A stretch of DNA of 64,000 bases from DASSBQ01 sp035250505. GTDB taxonomy: Bacteria; Nitrospirota; Nitrospiria; Nitrospirales; Nitrospiraceae. A model generated the notes under the pieces. That model did no database searches. It saw only the letters and a list, made by a program, of their open reading frames with translations, and was not told the DNA's origin. The DNA lies in assembly GCA_035250505.1 (NCBI GenBank), contig DATFFC010000052.1, positions 40,883-104,882 of the forward strand. The letters run 5' to 3'. Positions 40,673-48,082 of this stretch are shown here, piece after piece. The translations under genes were made by a program, and so were the position numbers. Positions within the stretch are counted from its first letter, which is position 1. Each line of letters starts with the position of its first letter.

Positions 40673-42995
40673 GGTGGGCTTCTCGGTAATATTCTTGTTG
40701 CATGTAATAGGGGGTGGTGTGGGCGTCGAGACCGTTCAGTATGATCCCTATATTGCCGGTGTCCCCAAGCGCTTTCAAAGCCTTCTGCACTACGTCACGA
40801 CCTGTAACGCTAGCCTTTATAACGTAGGCTAGAACATCGGCCATACTGGCTAGAACGTGCATATCCGCCAGGGGCAGGACCGGCGGTGCATCGACAATAA
40901 TGTATTCAAATTTCTCGCGCAGCTCAGCCAGCAGGTCGGCGATCTCATGCATCTTGGACAGAGTGAGCGGACTGTCGGCCACAGAACCGGCAGAAAGGAT
41001 CCATGGTCCTAAGTCGCCCATTCTCTGTAAGCAATCCTCCACCGGCTTTACGCCGCGTAAGACTTCCGCAAGTCCAGGCTGCTGCCACACGCCGGCATAA
41101 ATATGCTGCATAGGTCTCTTGAAATCACAATCGAGAACAAGGGTTCTCCGGTCGAGATCTTTAGCCAGCACATAGCCCAGATTCAAAGCGGTAGACGATT
41201 TCCCCTCCCCCATTACGGCACTGGTTACGACTACCACCGTGTTCTTCCGATCCCCTCCCATCAATTCCAGGCGTGTAGCAGCCACTCGGTACTGTTCAGC
41301 CACAAAAGACAAGGGCCGCCACATAGAGACCAATTCCAACCCGGGAGTGACATTCGGCAGTTGGCCGGCTCTTTGTTTAATGTTCATTCCCGGGCCCCGA
41401 TTCAACGTGGCCAGTTCTCGACTCTCTTTCTCACCGTCTGCTGAAAGCAGGGCCGTCGCTCGGCTCCTCTGGGCCACAGCTCTAACACTCTGCATCGTGC
41501 CGCCAAATGCACCCTCGTACAGCGGAATGGAAGCGATAACGGGTAACCCCAGCGTAACCTCCACTTCCTCGGCGGAGCGAAAACCCCTGCCCAATAACTC
41601 CAGGCCGATGGCGCCGCCGAAACCGAAAGCACAGCCGAGCGCGAGACCGCCAAGCATAACCAACGGAATATTCGGCACCTCGGGAACAATCGGCTTATAA
41701 GCAGGGTCTACAATGCTGAACTTCGCACCCTTTCTCCTCTTCTCCAGATTGCCGGCGATTCCTGCACTCAATTTCTTGTCCAGAAGTGATTGATAATTCT
41801 TTTGCAGATTCTCGTAATCTCGTTCAAGCGTCTTGAGTTTCTGCTCTCGCTCAGGGGTTCTTTCCACCCTTCGTTCATATTGCACCATCTCCGCTGAAAT
41901 CTGAACCTGTCGCCGTTTGATCGCGTCAAGTTGCAAGACTATTTCTTCCCGTTGCTTAAGCATTTCCGCGTGATAGGGATCGATAGCCCTCTTCTTCGTT
42001 TTTTTCCCGAACACCGGCTGCTCCGAATCTTCTGTATCAGGCAGAAGGTCCCTGTACTGCGCCGTCGTCATTTCCTTGAGCTTCTTCATTTCTTCTTTGA
42101 TTTGGACAAGATCAGGATACGTCTCCTTATACATGGAAGATAGTTCGACGAGCCGACGCTCCAACTCTTTAATGCGAGCAAGGCGTGGATCTCGATTCCG
42201 CTTTGTTGACGAGCCGGGAATGTCGCCTTCTTCCCCCGTCTCCTCATAGGATTTTATGGCCTTATCAAGGTGGTCCAAGCGGTTGCTGAGCGTCTGGACC
42301 ATCTCGTTCTGGGCTTTCATATCGTCCTGCAGCCGATCTAACTTGTGTAAATTCGCGTCGATCTGTTGAGGAAGTTCTCCCAAATGTTGCTGTTTATACT
42401 CGGATATGACTTTTTCCTTTACCTCAAGTTCTGCCTTGGCACGGATGATTTCCTGCTGCAAGAATTCTTCGGCCGCGACGACTCCTTGTTCCCGTTCTCT
42501 TAAGGTCTCTTCGATAAACAGATCCGCGATTCTGGTCGTGACATCCCGAGCCAGCGTGGCATCTTCATCGGCGAACGACACCACAATGAAGAGCTTGTCC
42601 TTGGTAGGCTCGACCTTGATGCCTCCTCTGATCGCCCTGATGGCATTTTCAGATGCTTGAGAATCCGGCCGATCCTTATCGTAACCATAGAGGTTAAACT
42701 CTGCGCCGACCTGGCTCAGCAACTTACGCCCCATCAAAAATTGACGCACTTCCATGGCCCGATCTTCTAATGTGGGAACGTAATTGGCGCCGGAAATGGG
42801 ATCACCTTTCACCAAGGATTCCTGAATTTTTGCGCCTTCGACCCACATTTTCGTACCGGAACGGAAACGTTTCGGCATGACAATGCAGATGGTCCCGGCA
42901 ATGCTGAGCGCAACCAAAATGGCCGAGATAACCAGCCATTTTCGGCTGACGATCGCTCTCCAATAATCTTCCGGTGCCAATACACGGGTGTTCAT
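40656..42995 (-). CDS. Polysaccharide co-polymerase fused to BY-kinase (Wzc-like)
   Basis: A 779-residue inner-membrane protein. The Wzz domain begins at about residue 10, TM1 is about 19-40, a long coiled-coil periplasmic region covers about 170-410, and TM2 is about 444-468. The cytoplasmic BY-kinase has SAVMGEGKSSTALNL (Walker A, 597-602), LVLDCDFKRP (Walker A') and YIIVDAPPVLPLADM (Walker B, about 698). The tail PYYMQQEYYREAHHEQ holds four tyrosines, the probable autophosphorylation cluster. It should control chain length with the Wza-type proteins, and could be reset by the phosphatase at 5031-5678. Starts ATGA on the upstream stop. Confidence 0.95.
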   Translation of the reverse strand: MNTRVLAPEDYWRAIVSRKWLVISAILVALSIAGTICIVMPKRFRSGTKMWVEGAKIQESLVKGDPISGANYVPTLEDRAMEVRQFLMGRKLLSQVGAEFNLYGYDKDRPDSQASENAIRAIRGGIKVEPTKDKLFIVVSFADEDATLARDVTTRIADLFIEETLREREQGVVAAEEFLQQEIIRAKAELEVKEKVISEYKQQHLGELPQQIDANLHKLDRLQDDMKAQNEMVQTLSNRLDHLDKAIKSYEETGEEGDIPGSSTKRNRDPRLARIKELERRLVELSSMYKETYPDLVQIKEEMKKLKEMTTAQYRDLLPDTEDSEQPVFGKKTKKRAIDPYHAEMLKQREEIVLQLDAIKRRQVQISAEMVQYERRVERTPEREQKLKTLERDYENLQKNYQSLLDKKLSAGIAGNLEKRRKGAKFSIVDPAYKPIVPEVPNIPLVMLGGLALGCAFGFGGAIGLELLGRGFRSAEEVEVTLGLPVIASIPLYEGAFGGTMQSVRAVAQRSRATALLSADGEKESRELATLNRGPGMNIKQRAGQLPNVTPGLELVSMWRPLSFVAEQYRVAATRLELMGGDRKNTVVVVTSAVMGEGKSSTALNLGYVLAKDLDRRTLVLDCDFKRPMQHIYAGVWQQPGLAEVLRGVKPVEDCLQRMGDLGPWILSAGSVADSPLTLSKMHEIADLLAELREKFEYIIVDAPPVLPLADMHVLASMADVLAYVIKASVTGRDVVQKALKALGDTGNIGIILNGLDAHTTPYYMQQEYYREAHHEQLK

Positions 42996-44647
42996 TTCTT
43001 TATCTCCACCCCTCCTGATCCGGACTGGCCCGGCGCGGTGCCAGTCGTTGAACTACCGGAAGAAGGACTTTCCCAGAAGGCGCCTGACCTGAAAAAGTCT
43101 CCACGTGGCGAATAGGCATAAGAAATGCCAAGCATGACCATGTGCTTGGACAAACCGAAATCGGAGGCGCCCCCCCCTTCCGAACTACCTGAAAAGTTCA
43201 GCCATTGATGAGCCAGGGATGCCTGAAGTGTTCGGGTGACGAGATAATTCAGCATCATAATGGTGCCATAAGAATTGAACGTGCCGGTGTTGATTTGACT
43301 CGTAAAGCTGCTATGGGCAAAATTGAATCCCCCAAACGCCGTCAGTCTATCCGTAATCCCAGCCGAGCCATTGAGGCCAATGATATGAGCGTATATTGGC
43401 CCCCCTGAAGCCACGTAACTTGGATATACGCCGAGATTATAGTTTAGAGATACGCTATACATACCAGGGCTTGAACTAGTCCCGGGAACTGTAGACCCTG
43501 CCAATACCGGTAGAAAGCTTCCTCCTACGACTCCAACCCCTCCAGAAGGCGAAATACCCGCAACCTCGCTTCCCATCGCTCTCAAAAGTGACGAGGCCGA
43601 GGCATATGTCACCGAGAATCCGCCCGTGGGAAACATCGTGGCTGCAACTCTGCCTTGATTCGCTGGCTGAGCAGTCCCAGAACTGAACTGATTCACTGGA
43701 ATAGGTTCCACCAGAGTCATTCCTCCCCGCACCGAGGAACTGATTTCGCGAGTCCATGTCCTGAACCAGTTTAAATTGCCCGTATGCGTCGAAAAATTGC
43801 CAAAATTAGCCTGTGAGAACTGTGAGAAGACATATACGAAGCCAAGAGAATCAACGGCCGAGATCCGAGCGGTGGGACCGGCCGACACGTTGTAACTTGT
43901 CGTATCAAACGTGAGCGCTTGTCCTGACTGTGGTGTTGTAGTCGGGGTATAGGAACTCCCAAAGTTCAGACTAGAATATGTCAACGAAGTCTGAAAATCT
44001 GCAGAAGGAGATAGGGCATAAGAGCTGTTCACACCGATGTTGTAAATAGAAATCCTGGTCCTCTGAGCGAGCAACCCCGCGTCCAGCGGGCTAGATATAC
44101 CGACCCGGCCTATCCCGCCCATCATTCCCCCGCGCATCATACCCATGCCACCGCCCATTCCGCCCATCCCGGCCATCCCGCCCATACCCCCTACACCAAA
44201 CGGTGGAGTCGAAGGGCTATACATATACGTACCGAATACGCGCGCCGTTCTCATTCTGGGAAGGTAGCGATTCGCCAGGCGGGAAATATCGATACCGGCT
44301 GCTGCATTGAATCCGACATTATCAAGATCAGTGTTCTTAGCAAACTTCTGTATGAGTGCGCCCACCATCAAGTTTGTGCTCACAAGTGAATTGGATTGGG
44401 CAAGGGTAATCTGCGGTACGAACATAGTGATAAAGTCGTCTTTACTGAGACCTGCGGGCAGATTATTCTCGTCGGCATAGAAGATATTGGTGTCGTAGAT
44501 CTCCCGCACTGAAATGGACGGCACGATTCGAACCTGTTGCGCCCCGGCGATCACGGCTGTTCCTTCCACTGAGACCACCACAGAGATGATTAGTAAGATA
44601 CGAAGGCACCTTCTCGAAAGCCGATCACGGCACGACAATGACATCAC
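42992..44647 (-). CDS. Outer-membrane beta-barrel protein of the polysaccharide locus
   Basis: A 551-residue secreted protein: a hydrophobic N-terminal segment (LRILLIISVVVSVEGTAVIAGA) acts as signal peptide, and the rest alternates short hydrophobic strands with Ser/Thr/Gly turns, as in the putative outer-membrane beta-barrels of XrtA-type loci. Residues 151-180 are almost only Gly and Met, an unusual loop. The start is GTG-ATG and overlaps the upstream export gene by 23 bp. A G8 run lies in the coding strand at 43170-43177. Role probably glycan secretion or surface retention; not proven. Confidence 0.78.
   Translation of the reverse strand: MMSLSCRDRLSRRCLRILLIISVVVSVEGTAVIAGAQQVRIVPSISVREIYDTNIFYADENNLPAGLSKDDFITMFVPQITLAQSNSLVSTNLMVGALIQKFAKNTDLDNVGFNAAAGIDISRLANRYLPRMRTARVFGTYMYSPSTPPFGVGGMGGMAGMGGMGGGMGMMRGGMMGGIGRVGISSPLDAGLLAQRTRISIYNIGVNSSYALSPSADFQTSLTYSSLNFGSSYTPTTTPQSGQALTFDTTSYNVSAGPTARISAVDSLGFVYVFSQFSQANFGNFSTHTGNLNWFRTWTREISSSVRGGMTLVEPIPVNQFSSGTAQPANQGRVAATMFPTGGFSVTYASASSLLRAMGSEVAGISPSGGVGVVGGSFLPVLAGSTVPGTSSSPGMYSVSLNYNLGVYPSYVASGGPIYAHIIGLNGSAGITDRLTAFGGFNFAHSSFTSQINTGTFNSYGTIMMLNYLVTRTLQASLAHQWLNFSGSSEGGGASDFGLSKHMVMLGISYAYSPRGDFFRSGAFWESPSSGSSTTGTAPGQSGSGGVEIKK
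44108..44197 (-). repeat. Gly/Met-rich low-complexity insert in the outer-membrane protein
   Basis: Thirty codons (residues 151-180 of the protein at 42992-44647) encode imperfect GGM/GMGG units, with 10 Met and 16 Gly by my count. Neighbouring strands end at TPPFGV and resume at RVGISSPL, so the insert fills one turn of the barrel. The DNA is a purine-rich imperfect tandem repeat that may vary by slippage. Confidence 0.65.
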
Positions 44648-45251
44648 CAGCCTTCAAGAAAAAGTTCCCTTCTGAGTTTCTACCCGCAATAATGTCTTCG
44701 TAAGGCACTGGTATCTGGATCTGTTTTGGTTGTCCCTGCCCGTTCGGCACCACACGCAGGACGTGAATTTTGTTTCGAGAGGCAAAAGTAGTGAATCCGC
44801 CCGCCAGAGAGATTCCCTGAAGCACAGTGGCATATGATTTCAGTGGGACTTTGCCAGGTTTCTGTACCTCGCCTAAAACATATACATAATAGCTGTTCAC
44901 CTCTTTCACTTGGATGGAGACGGTTGGATTTGACATGAATTCCGCCAAACCATCAGCGATGCGTTTGGCGAGAACATTTGCGGTCATACCTGCAGCTTGA
45001 ACGTCCCCTACCAATGGCATTGAGATTTTCCCGTCTGGCCGGACAATCACTTCGCGGGAAAGATCTTGATTGCGCCAGACAGTCACCACGAGAACATCTT
45101 CTGGGCCGAGCAAAAATTCATTCGGGGGAATATAGGTAAGGTTGTAATCCTGCTGCTCCGTCCCAAACAGGAAGCAACCGGACAAGCTCATCATGAGACC
45201 CAACGGTACACAGAGTAATTGCGCGAACTTTGATGCCCTCAGCTTTTTCAA
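44625..45251 (-). CDS. Polysaccharide export lipoprotein (Wza-like, SLBB)
   Basis: A lipoprotein signal ends in LSGC at residue 26. The Poly_export domain follows: LLGPEDVLVVTVWRNQDLS, VRPDGKISMPLVGDVQAAG and NPTVSIQVKEVNSYYVYVLGEV, then a single SLBB-like domain (KVPLKSYATVLQGISLAGG). It should form or line the outer-membrane exit pore. Similar in sequence to the next gene upstream (45303-46013), so the pair arose by tandem duplication. Length of 208 residues is short compared with Wza (379). Confidence 0.93.
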   Translation of the reverse strand: MKKLRASKFAQLLCVPLGLMMSLSGCFLFGTEQQDYNLTYIPPNEFLLGPEDVLVVTVWRNQDLSREVIVRPDGKISMPLVGDVQAAGMTANVLAKRIADGLAEFMSNPTVSIQVKEVNSYYVYVLGEVQKPGKVPLKSYATVLQGISLAGGFTTFASRNKIHVLRVVPNGQGQPKQIQIPVPYEDIIAGRNSEGNFFLKAGDVIVVP

Positions 45252-45302
45252 TTCCTTACCTCATTATTCCTCTAACACGCTCACCGAGCGATATGACGCT
45301 GC

Positions 45303-46013
45303 TCACCTGGACGGCAGTACAACCATGGTTTCAGAAGGGACTACAATCTGATCGCCCGGTTTCAATTCGATGTTTTGGTCTGAGCCGTCTCGCAATACAA
45401 TATCGTCATAGCTGGCTTTGATTTTTGTGAGTCCTTCACCGTCCCGTCCGAATCTGAAAACAACGATTTTATTCCGCGCCGCGACTTGGGTAAATCCATG
45501 AGCGATGGTAATTGCTTGAAGCAACGTCGTCTTGCTCTTCAGCGGATACTTACCCGGAGAATTGACTTCGCCAAGCACATAGATTTGATAGCTGTTTACC
45601 TCCCGAACAACGATGGAGACAGTCGGATTCTCCATATAGGATTTCAACTTCAAAGAGATCTCTTCAGTCAACTGAGCCGCCGTCTTTCCAACTGCGGAGA
45701 CATCTCCGATAAGCGGCAATGAAATCCTTCCGTCCGGCCTGACCTGCACCTGTTTTGAAAGATCGGCGTTCTTCCATACGGTTATTTCGAGCACATCTTC
45801 AGGGCCCATAATGTAGTCAGGGGTAACGGTAAGAGATGATTTTTCGGCTCCTTCAACACCATGTCGTTGGGTAGAGGTCGGTGTGGAAGTCGTGGGAGAA
45901 GAAACGGACGGTGCGGCCGCCGCCATGACCGACGAACTCGTGATATGCCAGGCAAGGACTACACTGCCGCAAAGCAAAAGAATCATACTGAACGTACCGA
46001 TTCGACCCTTCAT
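45303..46013 (-). CDS. Polysaccharide export protein (Wza-like paralogue)
   Basis: From ATG 46013 (AAGGAG 7 nt upstream) the protein has 236 residues. A Sec-type signal with VMAAAAPS cleavage region is followed by a Thr/Ser-rich linker, then IMGPEDVLEITVWKNADLS, VRPDGRISLPLIGDVSAVG, NPTVSIVVREVNSYQIYVLGEV and KTTLLQAITIAHGF. No lipobox cysteine is placed correctly, unlike its neighbour, so it may be periplasmic or held by partners. Probably works beside the lipoprotein paralogue. Confidence 0.92.
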   Translation of the reverse strand: MKGRIGTFSMILLLCGSVVLAWHITSSSVMAAAAPSVSSPTTSTPTSTQRHGVEGAEKSSLTVTPDYIMGPEDVLEITVWKNADLSKQVQVRPDGRISLPLIGDVSAVGKTAAQLTEEISLKLKSYMENPTVSIVVREVNSYQIYVLGEVNSPGKYPLKSKTTLLQAITIAHGFTQVAARNKIVVFRFGRDGEGLTKIKASYDDIVLRDGSDQNIELKPGDQIVVPSETMVVLPSR

Positions 46014-46100
46014 AAAGCATCTCCTTGATCCGGTAGCCATGTACCCGGTACCCGCTGGGAGGTGAGTGGACTTTCGCATAGTATCCGCAACCGTTCAGCA

Positions 46101-46481
46101 CTAAAACAGGAACTTCAGGCCCACAAAATACGATTCGCCCTCCTTTGTCCGAGAAAATGGCACTTTCCTTGTCCAACGCACCTCGGCCAATGTGGGTGTA
46201 TCGGTTAAGGTTATCGGAGTCGGCACATGAACCTTAAGGACCTGCTCGATATCCGGCGCCTGATCCATAAGAAGCAGCATGCCGCCGCTGCTGATGTTCA
46301 CGGATAAGGCTTTGCCCTGTGATGAATGGACCGATTGATGCCCGACCGGAGCAGTCAGTTCGTACAATATAGGTCGCAATAATGCGAACCGCTCGCTGTG
46401 TTTTTGGTGATTCGAAATGATTGGCCATTCCCAACCGTGCCTGGCTGTCTCGAGACCGTCTACATCATTAGAATCCCGCAT
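46101..46481 (-). CDS. PilZ domain protein
   Basis: A 126-residue protein ending in a PilZ core: SVNISSGGMLLLM fits the (D/N)xSxxG motif, and VRWTRKVPF and ESYFVGLKF are the later strands. The N-terminal arginine motif is less regular: RFALLR gives RxxxxR rather than RxxxR, so c-di-GMP binding is likely but not certain. First gene of the minus-strand polysaccharide run, 88 bp before the first export gene and divergent from the LuxR gene. It would couple polymer production to c-di-GMP. Confidence 0.8.
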   Translation of the reverse strand: MRDSNDVDGLETARHGWEWPIISNHQKHSERFALLRPILYELTAPVGHQSVHSSQGKALSVNISSGGMLLLMDQAPDIEQVLKVHVPTPITLTDTPTLAEVRWTRKVPFSRTKEGESYFVGLKFLF

Positions 46482-46824
46482 GTCCCACTCCCGTAGTTAT
46501 AGCATGACGAAACCGCTAAATCCCCACGCAATGTGCACCATAGAGCTCCTTATCATCCTTCTCGATGATAACGGAGTGATCCGACAAGAGCGATGGGATT
46601 CTCGATAAGGATAAGGCAGATTATTGAATCATTCGCCGAATATAGATTTACCGGCCATAGAGCTACAATACCGATGAGGTAGCCTTTCCCCTCTAAAAGC
46701 CCTATTTGACTACCTCGAAAGTGTTATGTACCATTTACTAAACAGGCCGTCTGAGTCGGTTTAACCATATCAGAAATAGCTTGATTGTCCATATAGGTCA
46801 AGGATTTTATAGGAGGAGAGCCCG
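46482..46824. promoter_or_regulatory. Divergent intergenic region between PilZ and LuxR genes
   Basis: 343 bp with no gene. Seen: an imperfect inverted repeat (ATCCTTCTCGA at 46555-46565 and TCGATAAGGAT at 46602-46612, 10 of 11 matching); on the minus strand an extended -10 (TGCTATAAC, 46496-46504) close to the PilZ start, and another possible pair TTGTAG/TATATT (46639-46668); on the plus strand TTGACT/TACCAT (46706-46734). These are candidate promoters and a regulator site. The region probably serves both the polysaccharide run and the LuxR gene. Confidence 0.5.
46706..46734 (+). promoter_or_regulatory. Candidate sigma-70-type promoter for the LuxR gene
   Basis: TTGACT (46706-46711, 5 of 6) and TACCAT (46729-46734, 4 of 6) are 17 bp apart. 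Start of transcription would be near 46741, leaving an 84-nt leader before the ribosome site AGGAGGAG and ATG 46825. Judged by consensus only. Confidence 0.3.
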
Positions 46825-47436
46825 ATGCTGGAGAATGCAATAGAAAGTTCGGACCCGACAGATAATCTTGCCGATCAGCGCGCCGGGGCCGGGATAGTAG
46901 TGCTTTCCTCCTCGATGCAACTCCTGCACATGAATAGGCAGGCAGCTGAACTATCGAAGAAGGTCAATATGAGTGAAACCGGTGGGGCCCCCCCCCGATC
47001 GGCCCAAGGAGTCCTGCCGGCTGCCGTGACGCAGCTTTGTTCGGAGGTGCTAAAGGCCCTGCAAGTCCGCACTGAAGCCAAAGATTGGGAACAATTCGAG
47101 ATCAAACGCATTGCGGGTGATCCGAAACAGCCTATTCTGTTGCGAGGATTTGGATTACCTGATAAAGGCGGCGTCCAGCATGCTCGAGTCGTAGTGACTA
47201 TGGAAGAATTGGGACGGCGTCAACAATTGAACACCGATCAGGCCAAGGAAAAATTCCAGCTTACGAACCGTGAACAGGCTGTGGTTGAGAATCTTGCTAA
47301 GGGATGGACTAATAAGGAAATCGCGAATGCGTTGCACATAACCGAGCAAACCGTGAAGGAGCATATCAAGCATATTATGAGAAAAACTAACTCCACCACA
47401 CGCACGGGAGTGTTAGTCCAGGTCTTCAGGTCATAG
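46825..47436 (+). CDS. LuxR-type transcriptional regulator
   Basis: A 203-residue regulator with a PAS-like N-terminal part (GIVVLSSSMQLLHMNRQAAEL) and a C-terminal LuxR helix-turn-helix (FQLTNREQAVVENLAKGWTNKEIANAL, then ITEQTVKEHIKHIMRK). There is no receiver domain, so it is not a classical response regulator. Strong ribosome site AGGAGGAG. Codons 55-58 include a nine-base C tract (46988-46996); loss or gain of one C leads to an early stop before the DNA-binding domain. Divergent from the polysaccharide run and thus a likely regulator of it. Confidence 0.92.
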   Translation: MLENAIESSDPTDNLADQRAGAGIVVLSSSMQLLHMNRQAAELSKKVNMSETGGAPPRSAQGVLPAAVTQLCSEVLKALQVRTEAKDWEQFEIKRIAGDPKQPILLRGFGLPDKGGVQHARVVVTMEELGRRQQLNTDQAKEKFQLTNREQAVVENLAKGWTNKEIANALHITEQTVKEHIKHIMRKTNSTTRTGVLVQVFRS

Positions 47437-47592
47437 CCTAAGTTGGCCCAGACTGTGTCTGAAATTCCACACTGCTGAAAATAAACCACGCCTGCCTTGG
47501 TGCCCGCCAAACCCACTCCTCGTCATTTCAAGGAGTTTCCACAGCCTAACACGCAGGCCCTCGTCTTGCTTACATACCTCCAGGAGGTTGGA

Positions 47593-48063
47593 GTGAACCC
47601 ATCTTCAAGACCGGCCGCAACGCTTCTCTTGGCAGTATTTCTCGCCTATCTGCCGGCGTGCCACCTGAGCCAGAATTCAAAGCATGAACTACTCGACAAT
47701 GAGCAATTTATGAGCGTATGGCAGATGTACAACCGTTGCATCACTTCATCTGACTTGCATTCAGCTCTGCGGGATTCCCTTCAACTGCGGACTATGAGCC
47801 GAGCGGAGAATGGAACCGGTGAGTATAAGCTGCAGCCCCCGAACACCCGGCTGGCGGTAGATCTCAAAGCCATGTCGGCTTCATGTACTTTACACGCGGG
47901 TGATATTGCGGCGACCAGCGGACTCAATGACACGGCCAGAGACATGTTCATTGCGGTTCTCGACGAACATTCGGAACCGCTGTACGCGTACTATGCCGCG
48001 CAAGCGCGTACACGTTTGAGCAAGTTAGGCGCAGGATTACAAGCTTCTCTTCGACTATTCTAA
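47593..48063 (+). CDS. Small lipoprotein of unknown function
   Basis: I read the start as GTG 47593, which has AGGAGG 6 nt upstream; this gives a 156-residue lipoprotein with signal LLLAVFLAYLPAC. The mature part has HELLDNEQFMSVWQMYNRC and LHAGDIAATSGLNDTARDMF, then a helical C-terminal half (YAYYAAQARTRLSKL) reminiscent of a TPR-like solenoid but without a clear repeat. An in-frame ATG at 47497 would hide the signal peptide. Same direction as the LuxR gene, 156 bp after it; function unknown. Confidence 0.7.
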   Translation: MNPSSRPAATLLLAVFLAYLPACHLSQNSKHELLDNEQFMSVWQMYNRCITSSDLHSALRDSLQLRTMSRAENGTGEYKLQPPNTRLAVDLKAMSASCTLHAGDIAATSGLNDTARDMFIAVLDEHSEPLYAYYAAQARTRLSKLGAGLQASLRLF

Positions 48064-48082
48064 GGAACCCCGTAGCCCCTAC

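Noticed and set aside
46781..46810. TTGATT / TTTTAT as promoter for the LuxR gene
   Set aside because: The start of transcription would fall at or inside the ribosome site, leaving no room for it; the pair at 46706-46734 is more plausible.
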